From: Haemaphysalis longicornis
Taxonomy: Eukaryota > Arthropoda > Arachnida > Ixodida > Ixodidae
Length of the DNA: 64,000 bases
Assembly (NCBI GenBank): GCA_013339765.2
Contig: CM023448.1
Span: forward strand, 23,326,551 to 23,390,550
Reading direction: 5' to 3'
Both the position numbers and the translations under genes were made by a program. Within the stretch, counting starts at the first letter, position 1, and every line of letters begins with the position of its first letter. A model generated the notes under the pieces. That model made no database searches. It was not told the origin of the DNA and saw only the letters and a list, made by a program, of their open reading frames with translations. This document shows, one piece after another, positions 34,701 to 46,112 of this stretch.

Positions 34701-37700
34701 CCACCTGCACGGCTGCTGCTCGCCGTGACGGAGACACCGATCGTGAGAAACTTCCAGAACGAGATCGTAACGTGATGACAGCTCCTGCCAGCAGCACTTG
34801 CGCCTCGTCCGTGCTGCCCCAAGATGCCATAGTGTGGGCATCTGGTGACTGCGGTCGACTCGTGTTGGTCCGGCTACTCATCGATACTGGGAGCCAACGA
34901 ACCTACGTGCGCAGTGACCTGTGTCGTCAGCTGGCCCTGCCTGGTTCTGGAGTGGAGGACTTGGCCGTGTTCACTTTTGGCAGCTCGAACCGTCCGCCAT
35001 CGTACCAGTGCCGGAAGGTGGCGATAACCTTACGAAGCCGCTTTAAATCGAGTCCTGTTACCCTCGATGCTCTTGAAATCCCAGACGTCTTCACGGTAAA
35101 AGGTCCACCCATGTAAACCGAAGTGTAAAGCTGCTTCGCGACTGCAGTTTTCTCTTTGCCGATGAACCCCTGGAAGGGCAGACATGAACAACGACTAGAA
35201 GCGTGCTTGTGGGTTCCGACAACTACTGGAGACTCGCGAGCGGACGCATCGAGCGCATCAACGACAGCCTTGGCGCTGTTGAGGCAGTGTTTGGCTGGGT
35301 TCTTCAGGGCCCGTACTGAAGTACCGACAATCACTGGGTGAGGAGCAGCAGCACAATCGCTTCGTTCTTGGGTTGCGTTGACGGACCGGACGAAAGTTGC
35401 CAAATGTGGAGATTGGATGTCATAGGGATAACGGACGTGCCTGAGAAGCCTAAAGCCGGAGACCACGATGCGTTAGTGAAGTTTCGGAGTGGACTCTACA
35501 AAGAAGATGGTCGATACGTCGTGCCACTTATTATCGAAACGCCATGCGAGCACTAACCGGGCTGTCGTGGAGAGCAGACTATGACGGCAGCTACAACGCT
35601 TTGAAGATCAGTCCAATATTCTAGAAGAGTACGACGCAGTCATCAGCGAATACTTCAAGGAAGGTCATGCTGAGCGAGTGGTGCAACGGGATGACCCCGA
35701 GAAAACAGTTTACTTCCTCCCTCATCACGCTATTGTCAGAAGGGAGGCAGTAACGGCGAAGGTTCGCGTGGTATTTGATGCTTCGTCGCACGAGAAAGGC
35801 GAGCCATCCTTAACGACGTGCGGTATAAAGGAGCTAAGCTCGGACCCGAGCTGGTGCAGTTACTTTTGCAGTGCAGGTGCTATCCTGTCGTCACGACTGC
35901 TGATATCCGAAAGGCATTTCTACAGATATCGATTCGTCGAGAGGATCGTGACGCTCTGCTCTTTCTGTGGACTGATCGGCTGCCGAGCAGCGAGAATCCC
36001 AGTTCGAACATAGTTGAATGGCGAATGACAAGGGTGCAGTATGGGGCCTCGTCTAGCCCGTTTCTTTGGCAGCTACCTTACACCATCATCTCGAAACGTG
36101 GAAAGACCGGTATTCAGAAATATAAGCTCGCCTACAGCGATCCTTTTACGTCGACGACCTTGTTATCGGCGCATCTTAGGGAAAGAAAGCGCTGGAGGTT
36201 TACGAGGCAGCTATCACCATTGTCAGCGATGCCAGCATGGAACTTCGGAAGTGGTGTTCGAAACACAGCGTACTAAATGACCGTTTCGTCGTGGGCTCAA
36301 TTTCTATTCAGAACGCTGGAGAAAGCGAGCCAACTTCGAAGATGCACGGGCTGCACTGGGATCACGTGGCAGGCAACATAATACTGACAACTCAAACCGT
36401 GTCTTCCCAGGTTTCGAAACACCCATACACCAAGCGAACTGTGCTACAAGCTTTTGCACGGCTTTTCGATCCTCTAGGCTTGATAAGCCCTTTTCACGTA
36501 CGAGCTAGACTGATCTTTGAACGTCTCTGGCGACACATCTGCGCATGGGACGATCCGTTACCTCAAGACGTTGTAGAGCCGTGGATAGCGTGGGTAACAG
36601 AGCCCTGTCTGCTCTATGACTTTGCAGATGCGTCAGCTACCCAGAATCGCAGGACTGTGCAAAATTGGAGTTGCATTTTTTGCTGACACAAGCCCTGTAG
36701 CTTATGGAGTGGCTGTTTATGTCCGGCAACAACTCGCGGACGACAGCTTTACCACGAAGCTTCTTGTAAAAGCCGTGTCGAGCCACTGAAGGCTGTTTCC
36801 CTACCTAGACTGGAGCTACTAGCATGTCTTCTCGCTTCGAGGCTGTGGAGGTACATACGACAAGTTAGGAGTTTGCCGATTGTCTTGCTTCATTCTGGAC
36901 AGATTCGGCGATAGCGCTGCACTGGATTTTTGGGGACACAAGTCGCTGGGAGACCCTTGCAAGAAATCAAGTCACGGACATTCAACAATTATAAACAGGT
37001 TGTCTCTGGAGGCACTGTATGAGTGCTCATAAATCCGCTGACTTGCTTACACGTGGATAGTCGGCTCTGTCTCTAACGCGAAAGACGATTTGGTGTGGTT
37101 ACGACGTCCTGAAGAGGACTGGCCTAATACAACTTTCCCACTTGTGCCAGCGAGTGACCTGTCTCCGGAGCTTGCATACGCGTGCCCAGCTGAGTCGTTT
37201 GAGTGCCGGAACCTCAGTTTGCCGGGCTTCCTGAACTCGATCCCTATAGTCGCCTCTCCAGGGTAGTGAGAGTGACGGCGTGTGTTATGAGGTTCCACCG
37301 CAATGCCGCCCTAAGCAAGCCGTCAGTTTCTGGCCCGCTCCAAGCAACGGAAATTAACGAGGCATAACTGTACTGGTTGCGACTCGTTCAGCACACAGCA
37401 CACTGCCTTTCCCTCCGAGCTCGCAGCACACCGTGGAGGCCAGCCACTTCTCTCGAGCTCCAGGGTGCTGACTCTACAACGTGATATCGACGAGGAAGAT
37501 CTGCTTCGAGTGGGCGGTCGGCTACACGAACTAGATATCCAGGAGGAGCTAAAACAACCAGTCTTGTTACCTGATGGTCTTGTTAATAACAGTCTTGTTA
37601 CCCGACTGTTGATCAATGCAACGCATGTCCGCTTTCTACACGCGGGTGTTCAGACTACGCTGGTCGACCTCCTTTCATGATTCTGGATTTTGAAACGACG

Positions 37701-37760
37701 TCGGACCGTCCGAAATGTACTGATGTCTTGTCCACCGTGCCGCCGTAGGCACCTACGTCC
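34700..37760 (+). pseudogene. Decayed BEL/Pao retrotransposon (PR-RT-RH-IN zinc domain)
   Basis: In order: aspartic protease LLIDTGSQRTYVRSDL near 34880-34925 with intact DTG; a linker with EAVFGWVLQGPY near 35278-35315; RT with YFLPHHAIVRREA (near 35712), RVVFDASSHEKG (near 35766), DIRKAFLQISIRREDRDAL (near 35905) and FYVDDLVIGAS (near 36145); FDPLGLISPFHVRARLIFER (near 36467); RNase H FADTSPVAYGVAVYV (near 36680); integrase zinc-binding HVRFLHAGVQTTLVDL (near 37626) ending CPPCRRR at about 37735-37750. Gag and the integrase catalytic core are missing. Many frameshifts. It is older than the BEL/Pao copy at 59 kb and belongs to a related but different subfamily. Confidence 0.8.
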
Positions 37761-38644
37761 TGAGTTCACACTATGGCACCATTGTCAAGCGATCGCCTAT
37801 CATCTGATAACCGCACTATACGCCTCGAGCGCTGCCTGTAGGGGCGCCACTGAAATCCCCCTAGTGGCCCGCTTCAAAAGTAACCGCGGTAGTCTCCGGC
37901 CCGCTCACCACTGTCGCCGCTGCTATTGCGACACGTTCACGACTGAGGTATACCGTTTGTATGCGTTGGAAATACATATTTACGGGGAGCAGTTCCTCTT
38001 TTCGCAAATGTGGTGTGTTTATGAGAGTGTATACATATTTCTGCCGCGACCTTAGTGCGGTACATTCGGTCCGGACGTATAAGCGCCAGGCGTGTGTCAC
38101 AGGGCCGCGTCCTGAAACCAGCTTATGCGTGGAGCTAATTGTAATTCCACTGCCCGGAAATTTCCTAACAGTATCTCCGTAAGCAGTCCTTCTTCCTGAA
38201 CTCGGTCCCGCCTGAACTCGGTCTTTCTGAACTCGGTCTTCCTGAAGGAGGTCCCGCCCACGGTTTCTTACCTTGGGACCTTCTCTTGTATACTTACTAT
38301 ATGTAATCACACATTATTGCATTTTTGAAATAAACTTTGAAACTTCTTCAGATGGTCATGCCGCGGCTTTACACTACTTTGAAAATCGGTTCTGTGTGCT
38401 TACATAATCTAGCGGAGCACTCGCAGCTGACTCAGGTATTGATCACTACCGTTGACAAGCCAGTGTGGCATAAATTGCGCATATCTTCCTTCTTGTTGGA
38501 CAATTTTTAAATAGTCATAAACGTTCGAACCTCGTAAAGCGCTGGCGCTTGTCATACATCTCCCCGTTGTTGAGCGCAAAGAAAACTGCAGGTACATTTC
38601 AGGCAAAATCTGTGTATTTTTCCGGAAGCCCCGCGTTCATTTAT
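37761..38644. other. Possible LTR or unassigned sequence
   Basis: No gene. A short GAACTCGGTC repeat recurs near 38198-38240, and an AATAAA signal lies near 38329. Position directly downstream of a BEL/Pao remnant makes a 3' LTR possible, but I found no paired copy, so this stays a guess. Confidence 0.3.
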
Positions 38645-40215
38645 TTAAAGGAGTACTGACACCAACTTTTGACGCCTAAAAAATGATATAATTGGCTTCA
38701 GTAGTTTGTACAGATGCCTCACAGAAATTTTTGCAGCGATCCGAGACCGGAATCACATCTAAAATCGATTTTGATTGTCCCGGCCACGAGCTTCCACAAA
38801 TCGGCAGCACTAGGGAAATCGCTTTCGGCGTGACGAAACATCGGCCTGCTTGTCTGGCCGGTTCAGGGTGACGTCATATAGTCGTTTTCGGAACCGGAAC
38901 CGATATCCTGCGCTGCTGTTGTCGGTGGTATTCGTTTGGGCAGGAGACGTGGACGTAGCTGTGTGAGCAATGCTTGTAAACTTGGCGTGTTCGACGTCTT
39001 TGCTCTTCAGTTCGTGGCCGGCGCATGGTGTTCCCTTGCACTGGTGCCGAAAACTGCGCGGTGCCGGCACCGCGCGGTGCGCGATGTCGACGCGCGCCGT
39101 GGCGGCAGTGCGCGTCGCCGAGCTCGCCCTAGTTGTGCTATGGCAGGCTCGCGGAATGCGAAGTACTGCTCGTGGAAGCCTGTCCGAGCAAATCGACGAC
39201 GACGCCAAGATGCATTATTTTCCACGCGGCGACATGCAGCGCTAAACGTGGACTGAGTTCGTGCGCGGCGGCGGCCGCAAGTACTGTCCCCCAAGCCAGC
39301 GGGCTCGGCGTTGCTCTGGTCAGCTTGGGAGTTTGGAACTTTAGGCTTAGTATTGTGGCGACTATTTGATCGCTGGTATCTGTACAACTTCGAATGACCA
39401 TTCCTTACACAACTTTTCACCACACTATCAGCCCCTTTTTCGAATATGGAGCTTTATTTTGGCGATAAACTCAGTTTCAGCGATCGGTGACCAAGACATC
39501 TGCAGTGGCCTGTTTTGATTCTAGTGCGCAGGTGGCGCCATCTTTCGGTCGCTCGCCGCACCGCGGTGCCGGCAGTGCTGGGTCAGAGCGCCGAACGTCC
39601 GTTTCCGGTCAGCGTAGGCTTACCATCGCGGCAAATATCTGAACACCGCTTTTAAATTCACCGCTGATAACAACCCCAAGCACAATTTTTCAACACACTA
39701 ACATCTACTTTCTCGCATGTGGAACTTCTTTTTCGCGATCAGATTGATTAGAAGAGTGGCGACAAGCTGTTGCTAACACGGTCTGCGCCGGTTCGAGCCG
39801 CCGTGATATTAAAAAACGGACGACGGCGAAGGCATCGCTGGCCTAATCGCCTGGCCAAATAAAGTTGTTCTGTCTGTCGGGTGGCAGCGACTCATCCGAG
39901 TCTGACGATTCAGACGACATGTCGACTGCGCGGGCGAGTGCGGACCATGTGCAATCGTAGCAGACAAAGCACGAACGTACTTGACGTCACGGGTGAGACC
40001 GTGATGTAAGGCTGGCCCGCTTGCAGGCTGGCCTTCGAACGGCCATTTTCCCGCGCGTGGACCAAATTTGAAACTGGTTGCAATAAACGTGCTATAATTA
40101 ATTCTGTGTTGGCGGCTGACGGCTTCCGGTTCGATTTTCGTAATTACTGGGCCAATACGTATTCTTTACAGCATAAAAACTGAAAGCGAGAAATTTCGTG
40201 TCAGTACTCCTTTAA
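38645..40215. mobile_element. TTAA-flanked DNA element, 1.57 kb
   Basis: The termini are TTAAAGGAGTACTGACACCA on the left and the complement of TTTAAAGGAGTACTGACACG on the right, about 20 bp, with TTAA at 38645-38648 and 40212-40215. The interior is GC-rich with no transposase. Its ends resemble those at 26520 and 54199 (TTAAAGGRGTACTGACAC), so it is a related family. The right TTAA is also the left TTAA of the next element. Confidence 0.75.
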
Positions 40216-40668
40216 AGCAGCCATGAAGAGAAAACACAAGTTTGGTTCATTCGAAAGATTGCCTCGTTAGAACCATACTGACACCACTTTTAACACAAAC
40301 TTCGCTCAAATAAGCGGCATAATTAGGAAAAAAGGGAATGACCATGCGACCCACCAGCTCATTTCCCGCAACAGAACCTATGATGTCACGCGAGAATGCT
40401 CTGCGATTGGCGGAGGCCGGCAAAAGCAAACGCAAGTTAGGCAGGGCTTACCAGTTTGCATAGTGAGCTATATGCCCCTTAAACATACTGCACATTCCTT
40501 TTATGACACTAAGAACGGTGGAGTAAACGTTTGAAGTTCCGAATAAACACGCAAGCGTGTATGCCAATGCGTACGAAACTACCGCCAGCCGAACTCGACA
40601 TCTCGCCGTCGCCACCGTCGCGCAGACGAATTTTCGGGTTCGAGGCTGTTCGGGGCCAACGACCCTTC

Positions 40669-41377
40669 TGTTGCGACAGTGATTCCTCGAAAACCTGCCG
40701 TTGACCCTCCGTCATCGACTTGCCACGAACCGGCGTATTCACAGTGCCGAACTTTGCGCCTACTTGAACTATGCGCCTTTCAGCGACCTCGTGGCTTCTC
40801 AGAGCGCCAACCGGCCAGCGGCGGTGCTAACAAAAGCAATGCTGGGCGCCCTGCACTGCGAGCCTCGGCGGCTTGCCCGCGCCTCATTGTCTTGGCCTTT
40901 TGTGGCGTGTCGTCTTCAATAGGCCACTAGAAGAGTATTACCACCGAGGGATGCAAGGCGTCTTCGTGGTAGTGCAACATCGCCAGGACAAAAGAAGGCT
41001 CTGACCACGGCGGATTGCCACGGCGGGAGCAACCTGGCGCTCACCTGCCCCCCCCGGAGAGGAGGGGCCTCTCGTGCGTGTGCGCGTGTGTTTTGCGTGG
41101 TGGCGCTCCTATCAGTGCCATGACCTCCGTGATTGGTGCCTCCTGACGTCAGCCGGAGAAAAAGGGTGAAGGGGAAGGGACCCAACGTGCCTATTTAATC
41201 TCTCGCGCGCAGGAGCGCACTGCCCGCTCTCATACCAAGATGTAAATACTTGTATATAAAGTTTTCTTCTTCGTCAACTTGCCCATCATGACTGCCCCGG
41301 CACTTCACCAACCTCGGCCCACATCGACCACGCTACCATGGTTCGCAACAGAGGAGTCAGCCCCTGGCTTCCCAACA
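40669..41377 (+). repeat. 5' LTR
   Basis: 709 bp, TGTTGCGACAGTG to CTTCCCAACA. It contains an A/T box TATATAAA at 41253-41260 and CTATTTAATC at 41191-41200, candidate core promoter or poly(A) elements. A primer-binding-site candidate TGGTGGCAGCGGTGGGAT follows at 41379-41396. Confidence 0.92.
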
Positions 41378-41378
41378 G

Positions 41379-41396
41379 TGGTGGCAGCGGTGGGAT
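41379..41396 (+). promoter_or_regulatory. Candidate primer binding site
   Basis: Starts with TGG one base after the 5' LTR end, as expected for tRNA-primed reverse transcription. I have not matched it to a particular tRNA. Confidence 0.5.
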
Positions 41397-41556
41397 CGGC
41401 CAGCGTCAGCACCTTGGTGGGGTGAGTGCCTGAAGTTTTACCTCTCGTTTTGCCAGACCTTGCTAGCGCAGCGTCGTGCGTTCTAGGTTTTGACTTTGCT
41501 TTCTACTTTGTTGTAGCGAGTAGGCGAGGGTAAACTATTCGGGGTGCAGTATCACG

Positions 41557-43734
41557 ATGGACAAGTTCAGAGTGCGGGACCTCCTCGAAATTTGCGAGGA
41601 GTTGGGTCTTTCTGTTGGCCCCGCAAAGCGAAAAAAACAGATCCTCGAGCTCATGGAGGCAGATGAGGTAACTCTAGAGGAGGCCCAGGAAGCTCATGAG
41701 GAGATTCAGCGGCGGGCTGAAAAAGACAGCCAGGCGCAGAGGGAGCGGGATGAAAAGGAGGCCAGGGAAGAAAAAGCTGCCGAGAGAGCGCATGAGCTCA
41801 AGATGAAGGAGTTGGAGTTTCGGATGTCCGCCGAACACTCTGCTCCATCCTTACGGGAGTCCGCGAGCCTAAGAATCCAAGACCTTCTGCAGCCGTTCAC
41901 GGTTGGCGAGGACATCGCTGGTTTTCTGGTGGATTTTGAGTGCGCTTGCGAGAAGGCAGGTTTCTCTTCCGACGTTTGGCCCCAAAAACTTTTGGCGCTA
42001 CTGCCGTGTTGTGTCGCCAATGTAATCGGGTGGTTGAGCAAAAAGGATGCCAAGGTGTATGACAGGGTCAAAGCAGCTCTCCTGCGGAGTGGGTACCGCC
42101 TGTCGGCAGATCCCGCAGCGCGAGCTAAACCCGCACCCGCGCAGGAAAGTAGCGAGTCGACCGCAACGGCAGATCGCGAAAGGCGAGCTAGATCCGTAGC
42201 CCCGCACCGAAGTAGCGAGCCGATTGCGTCGGCAGGTCGCGAAGCGCGAGCTAACCCCGTATCCGCTCAACAACGTAGTGATTCGACCGTCTCGGCAGAT
42301 CGCGAAGCGCGAGCTGAACCGGTAGCCGCGCAGGATAGTAGCGAGCCGATTGGTTCGGAAGATCGCGATGCCCCAGCTGTATGCGATGCCGCTCGAGATA
42401 GAAGCGGTCTGATCGCGTTGGGAGATCGTGAAGAGCGGCTTGAGCCCGTAGTCGCTCAGACTAGAAGCGAGCCGTTCGCGTCGGCAGATCGCGAAGCGCG
42501 AGCTAACTCCGTAGCCGCGCCGGATAGTAGCGAGTCGGCCGCGTCGGAAGATCGCGATGCCCCAGCTGTATGCGATGCCGCTCGAGATAGAAGCGGTCTG
42601 ATCGCGTTGGGAGATCGTGAAGAGCGGCTTGAGCCCGTAGTCGCTCAGACTAGAAGCGAGCCGTTCGCGTCGGCAGATCGCGAAGCGCGAGCTAACTCCG
42701 TAGCCGCGCCGGATAGTAGCGAGTCGGCCGCGTCGGCAGATCGCGATGCCCCAGCTGTATGCGATGCCGCTCGAGATAGAAGCGGTCTGATCGCGTTGGG
42801 AGATCGCGAAGAGCGGGCTGAGCCCGTAGTCGTTAAGACTAGTAGCGAGTCGGCCGCGTCGGCGGACCGTGAAGCGCGACCTAAGTCCGTAGGCGCGCAG
42901 AGAAGTAGCGAGTCGGCCGCGTCGGCAGATCGCGAAGCGCGAGCTAACTTCGTAGCCGCGCAGAGAAGTAGCGAGTCGGCCGCGTCGACAGATCGCGAAG
43001 CGCGCGCTAACTGCGTAGCCGCGCCAGAAAGTAGCGAGTCGGCCGCGTCGGCAGATCGCGAAGCGCGACCTAAGTCCGTAGGCGCGCAGAGAAGTAACGA
43101 GTCCACTGCGTCGGCGGATCGCCGAGCGCGAGCCGAACCAGTAGCCGCGCAGGTGGGCCCGGGCAGCCAGAACATGCCCCACACGTTTGACTGCAAGTCG
43201 CCTGGGATCGGGGCATTGCCGCTCGAATGCGCCGCGATACCCAAAAGAAGAAAAAGGAGGCGGCCGAAAAACAGTCAGCGTAAAAAGGCAAAGAAAGTAG
43301 GCGAGCCTTTTCACTTTGCATTCAAGGCTGAGATGGCCAGAAGCAGCAGAGCAACACGAAAGGTCAGACGTCTGAGGGAAACAAAGAGGCCGCTCCCTAG
43401 CCGTGACAGAGGCCGAGGGGCACTATGCCAGAAAGGGCAGAAGGGGGTGACTGGGTTCCGCAGGAATTCTCGGAGAGCTGGGGGGAGGACGTTTCGGGGA
43501 GAGTGCGTTCCCCGCCGACGCGTTCGTCATGGTCGGGCGTCCCATTCTTCTCTGGGTTCCCTTCACTTCCGTACTCTCCGCACGCGTTGCGCCTATTTTC
43601 CCCCTCAGTGTCAAAGACCTCCCCCGTACACTGTGCGGTGTACTTTGCAAAAGATGAGCACAGGCGGTCGGCCTAAGTGGCAGCATCGTTTCGGCAGGCC
43701 ACACCCGGAAATGTTTGTTTTGACGAGGGCTTAG
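41557..43734 (+). CDS. Gag-like protein with 21-residue tandem repeats
   Basis: An uninterrupted 725-codon frame, starting 180 bp after the 5' LTR. Residues 1-40 (VRDLLEICEELGLSVGPAKR) resemble the N-terminal SAP-like segment of tick gypsy gag proteins. Residues 45-95 are highly charged and likely coiled coil. Residues about 105-185 resemble the first half of a capsid domain (FTVGEDIAGFLVDFECACEK, WPQKLLALLP). Instead of the rest of capsid, residues about 187-531 are some sixteen units of 21 residues (type DREARANSVAAQRSSESAASA), part of them in a 63-residue higher-order unit. The tail (about 550-725) is very basic and may bind RNA. No CCHC knuckle or pol. The function is inferred to be particle or RNA packaging. 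Confidence 0.75.
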   Translation: MDKFRVRDLLEICEELGLSVGPAKRKKQILELMEADEVTLEEAQEAHEEIQRRAEKDSQAQRERDEKEAREEKAAERAHELKMKELEFRMSAEHSAPSLRESASLRIQDLLQPFTVGEDIAGFLVDFECACEKAGFSSDVWPQKLLALLPCCVANVIGWLSKKDAKVYDRVKAALLRSGYRLSADPAARAKPAPAQESSESTATADRERRARSVAPHRSSEPIASAGREARANPVSAQQRSDSTVSADREARAEPVAAQDSSEPIGSEDRDAPAVCDAARDRSGLIALGDREERLEPVVAQTRSEPFASADREARANSVAAPDSSESAASEDRDAPAVCDAARDRSGLIALGDREERLEPVVAQTRSEPFASADREARANSVAAPDSSESAASADRDAPAVCDAARDRSGLIALGDREERAEPVVVKTSSESAASADREARPKSVGAQRSSESAASADREARANFVAAQRSSESAASTDREARANCVAAPESSESAASADREARPKSVGAQRSNESTASADRRARAEPVAAQVGPGSQNMPHTFDCKSPGIGALPLECAAIPKRRKRRRPKNSQRKKAKKVGEPFHFAFKAEMARSSRATRKVRRLRETKRPLPSRDRGRGALCQKGQKGVTGFRRNSRRAGGRTFRGECVPRRRVRHGRASHSSLGSLHFRTLRTRCAYFPPQCQRPPPYTVRCTLQKMSTGGRPKWQHRFGRPHPEMFVLTRA
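42118..43150 (+). repeat. In-frame 63-bp minisatellite with 189-bp higher-order unit
   Basis: The basic unit is GATCGCGAAGCGCGAGCTAA plus 43 more bases, equal to 21 codons. Three adjacent units form a 189-bp cassette (marker GATCGCGATGCCCCAGCTGT at 42361, 42550 and 42739) repeated almost unchanged. Lengths are strict multiples of 3, so the frame is kept, and the antisense strand also stays open. Confidence 0.93.
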
Positions 43735-45158
43735 GATGTTTCCAAGGATTCAGACGAATCCGCGTGCGCGTGCGTAACTGCGTACTTTTACTCATTCTGT
43801 TTTGTCATTCAAGTGTTTACCGTGTTTCCGTAAGAGGAGGAAGTGAAGCGTCTGTATTTTTTTGGTCGGCAGTGTGTCAATCGTCGTGCTTTAAAGCCGT
43901 GTAGTTGGAATTTTGCTTGGCGTTGTAGAAGTTGTTATTGTTAGTGATCGAACTCACCGGGAAGTAAGCGTAACTTTTGTGTGTTTCGATTGAAGAAGTG
44001 GTTCATGTGCGTGATCTAACACCGCGTAGTTAGACCTTTTGTTAGGCGTTAGAGGAGTAGTTATTGTTCGAGGTCGAACAGAGCGTGAGGTAAGAGTAAA
44101 TTTTGTTTTGTTGGTTGGAGAAGTGGTTAGTGTTTTCGATTTAACGCCACGTAAGGTAGGCGGAATCTGCGTGTCAGTGTTCATTTCGTCTCACCCTGAT
44201 GGAGTGTACGAAATTGTTGTATATAAACACCGGAAGTAGTTGCGTTTAGTACTACGTGTTTATGGTCAGTTTTGAATATTGAGGCATTTGTATGTGCCAG
44301 TTTGGTTCTCTTGCGTAATGGTGAGCCCAACGCAATTTTATGGTTCAGTGTAAAGAAGGGAAGCTACAGATTATTGTTGATTGACGTAGCCGAGCTCTGT
44401 GAGCTAGCTATCTGTAGGTTATCTTTCAGATAAGTGTTCATGTACCTGTGGATTTTCATTTTATTACAAGTTTCATTTTCGTGAGTGTAGCGAAATGTTA
44501 TGTTCTTCAAAGAGTCCTGTAAAGTCATACTTTGTTTTGCTGTACCGTCGTATCGGTCTCGTAGTTTTGACTTTTGTGCTGTAGACGGTGGCGAAAGGCA
44601 TGCGTTGCCTCGGTTGCCTCGAAGTACGGCAGTTGTAGCTGAGTAGTTTTGACAAATGGTCATGGGCAAAAAGGGGAATGCCTTTTGAGCTCCTGTTGGC
44701 TTCTTCGCTCGTTTGCGTCATCTGCCTCATAGAGCTCCTATAGCCCATTCATGATTCTTTTGTACTGTTGTAGTTGTTATTTTAACAACACCCAAAATTG
44801 AGGTCTGATTCTGAGCTTGTGTCACGAGATGAGCACTTCGAATTGTTTCAAGGGGTGTAATGTTTTAGCAGTCAGGTTGGTTTTGTTTTGTTATCATGGT
44901 CTGGCATTTCGAGTGGTGTTCAGAGGGCGCTTTCCGCATCGAGTGTGGTTCGACAATGGTTGTCCTGCCGAGTTAGTCATTTCTGCAGGAGCCTTGTGTT
45001 CGTGCCTTCTGTGGGTTCACGGAGGAGACCAGAAGAAAGCAGCAGTTCGGAGAACTCCGCCTCAAGCCCGGGATGAACCTGCTGACCATCCGCATCAATC
45101 CAGCCGAGCCGCGATGAGCCGCTCGTTATCCTGATGCATTGTCTGGCGGCGGGGGTGC
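43735..45158. other. Non-coding 3' interior of the LTR element
   Basis: T/G-rich leader-like DNA. A block of about 125 bp is repeated roughly twice (GTGTAGTTGGA near 43899 and GCGTAGTTAGA near 44024, with a third partial start near 44148). No pol motif in any frame. The stretch before the 3' LTR (GGCGGCGGGGGTGC) is a weak polypurine tract. Confidence 0.65.
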
Positions 45159-45866
45159 TGTTGCGACAGTGATTCCTCGAAAACCTGCCGTTGACCCTCC
45201 GTCATCGACTTGCCACGAACCGGCGTATTCACAGTGCCGAACTTTGCGCCTACTTGAACTATGCGCCTTTCAGCGACCTCGTGGCTTCTCAAAGCGCCAA
45301 CCGGCCAGCGGCGGTGCTAACAAAAGCAATGCTGGGCGCCCTGCACTGCAAGCCTCGGCGGCGTGCCCGCGCCTCATTGTCTTGGCCTTTTGTGGCGTGT
45401 CGTCTTCAATAGGCCACTAGAAGAGTATTACCACCGAGGGATGCAAGGCGTCTTCGTGGTAGTGCAACATCGCCAGGACAAAAGAAGGCTCTGACCACGG
45501 CGGATTGCCACGGCGGGAGCAACCTGGCGCTCACCTGCCCCCCCGGAGAGGAGGGGCCTCTCGTGCGTGTGCGCGTGTGTTTTGCGTGGTGGCGCTCCTA
45601 TCAGTGCCATGACCTCCGTGATTGGTGCCTCCTGACGTCAGCCGGAGAAAAAGGGTGAAGGGGAAGGGACCCAACGTGCCTATTTAATCTCTCGCGCGCA
45701 GGAGCGCACTGCCCGCTCTCATACCAAGATGTAAATACTTGTATATAAAGTTTTCTTCTTCGTCAACTTGCCCATCATGACTGCCCCGGCACTTCACCAA
45801 CCTCGGCCCACATCGACCACGCTACCATGGTTCGCAACAGAGGAGTCAGCCCCTGGCTTCCCAACA
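45159..45866 (+). repeat. 3' LTR
   Basis: 708 bp, 99.6% identical by eye to the 5' LTR (three substitutions, one C deleted from a C-run). Followed directly by the duplicated target CTTC. Confidence 0.92.
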
Positions 45867-46112
45867 CTTCCCAGCACATACAGCCGCGACCTTGCTTGGT
45901 ATGTAATCCCTTCACAGGAGGTTGGCCGTCATATCGCCAACCAGCAAAGGTAAAAATAGAAACGAGGGGAGTAAGGAACAGCAAGCAGGCGACGAGATAG
46001 TGACAGTCAGTCGTCGCAGAAGTTTCGGAATGGTGTTGGCTTGCTGCTGTTGTTAGGAGCTCGTTTCCAGTTTACAACCACTGAAAACTTCAGTTTTTTC
46101 GAGTACTTTACA

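Larger units (their letters stand above)
40669..45866 (+). mobile_element. Young non-autonomous LTR retrotransposon (gag-only)
   Basis: Complete element: LTRs of 709 and 708 bp starting TGTTG and ending CAACA, flanked by a 4-bp target duplication CTTC (40665-40668 and 45867-45870). The LTRs differ by three substitutions (40802, 40860 and 40873 against their partners) and one C in a C-run, so insertion is recent. The interior has one 725-codon ORF and about 1.4 kb of non-coding DNA, with no protease, RT, RNase H or integrase. It must borrow these from an autonomous Ty3/gypsy relative. TR-GAG-type elements are the closest described concept. Confidence 0.9.

Noticed and set aside
38810..39423. 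Overlapping Arg-rich frames on both strands
   Set aside because: All sit within the TTAA element at 38645-40215 and reflect GC-rich composition only.
41998..43314. 438-codon open frame on the minus strand opposite the gag repeats
   Set aside because: It arises because the 63-bp unit has no antisense stop; composition simply mirrors the repeat and no upstream or downstream gene signal exists.
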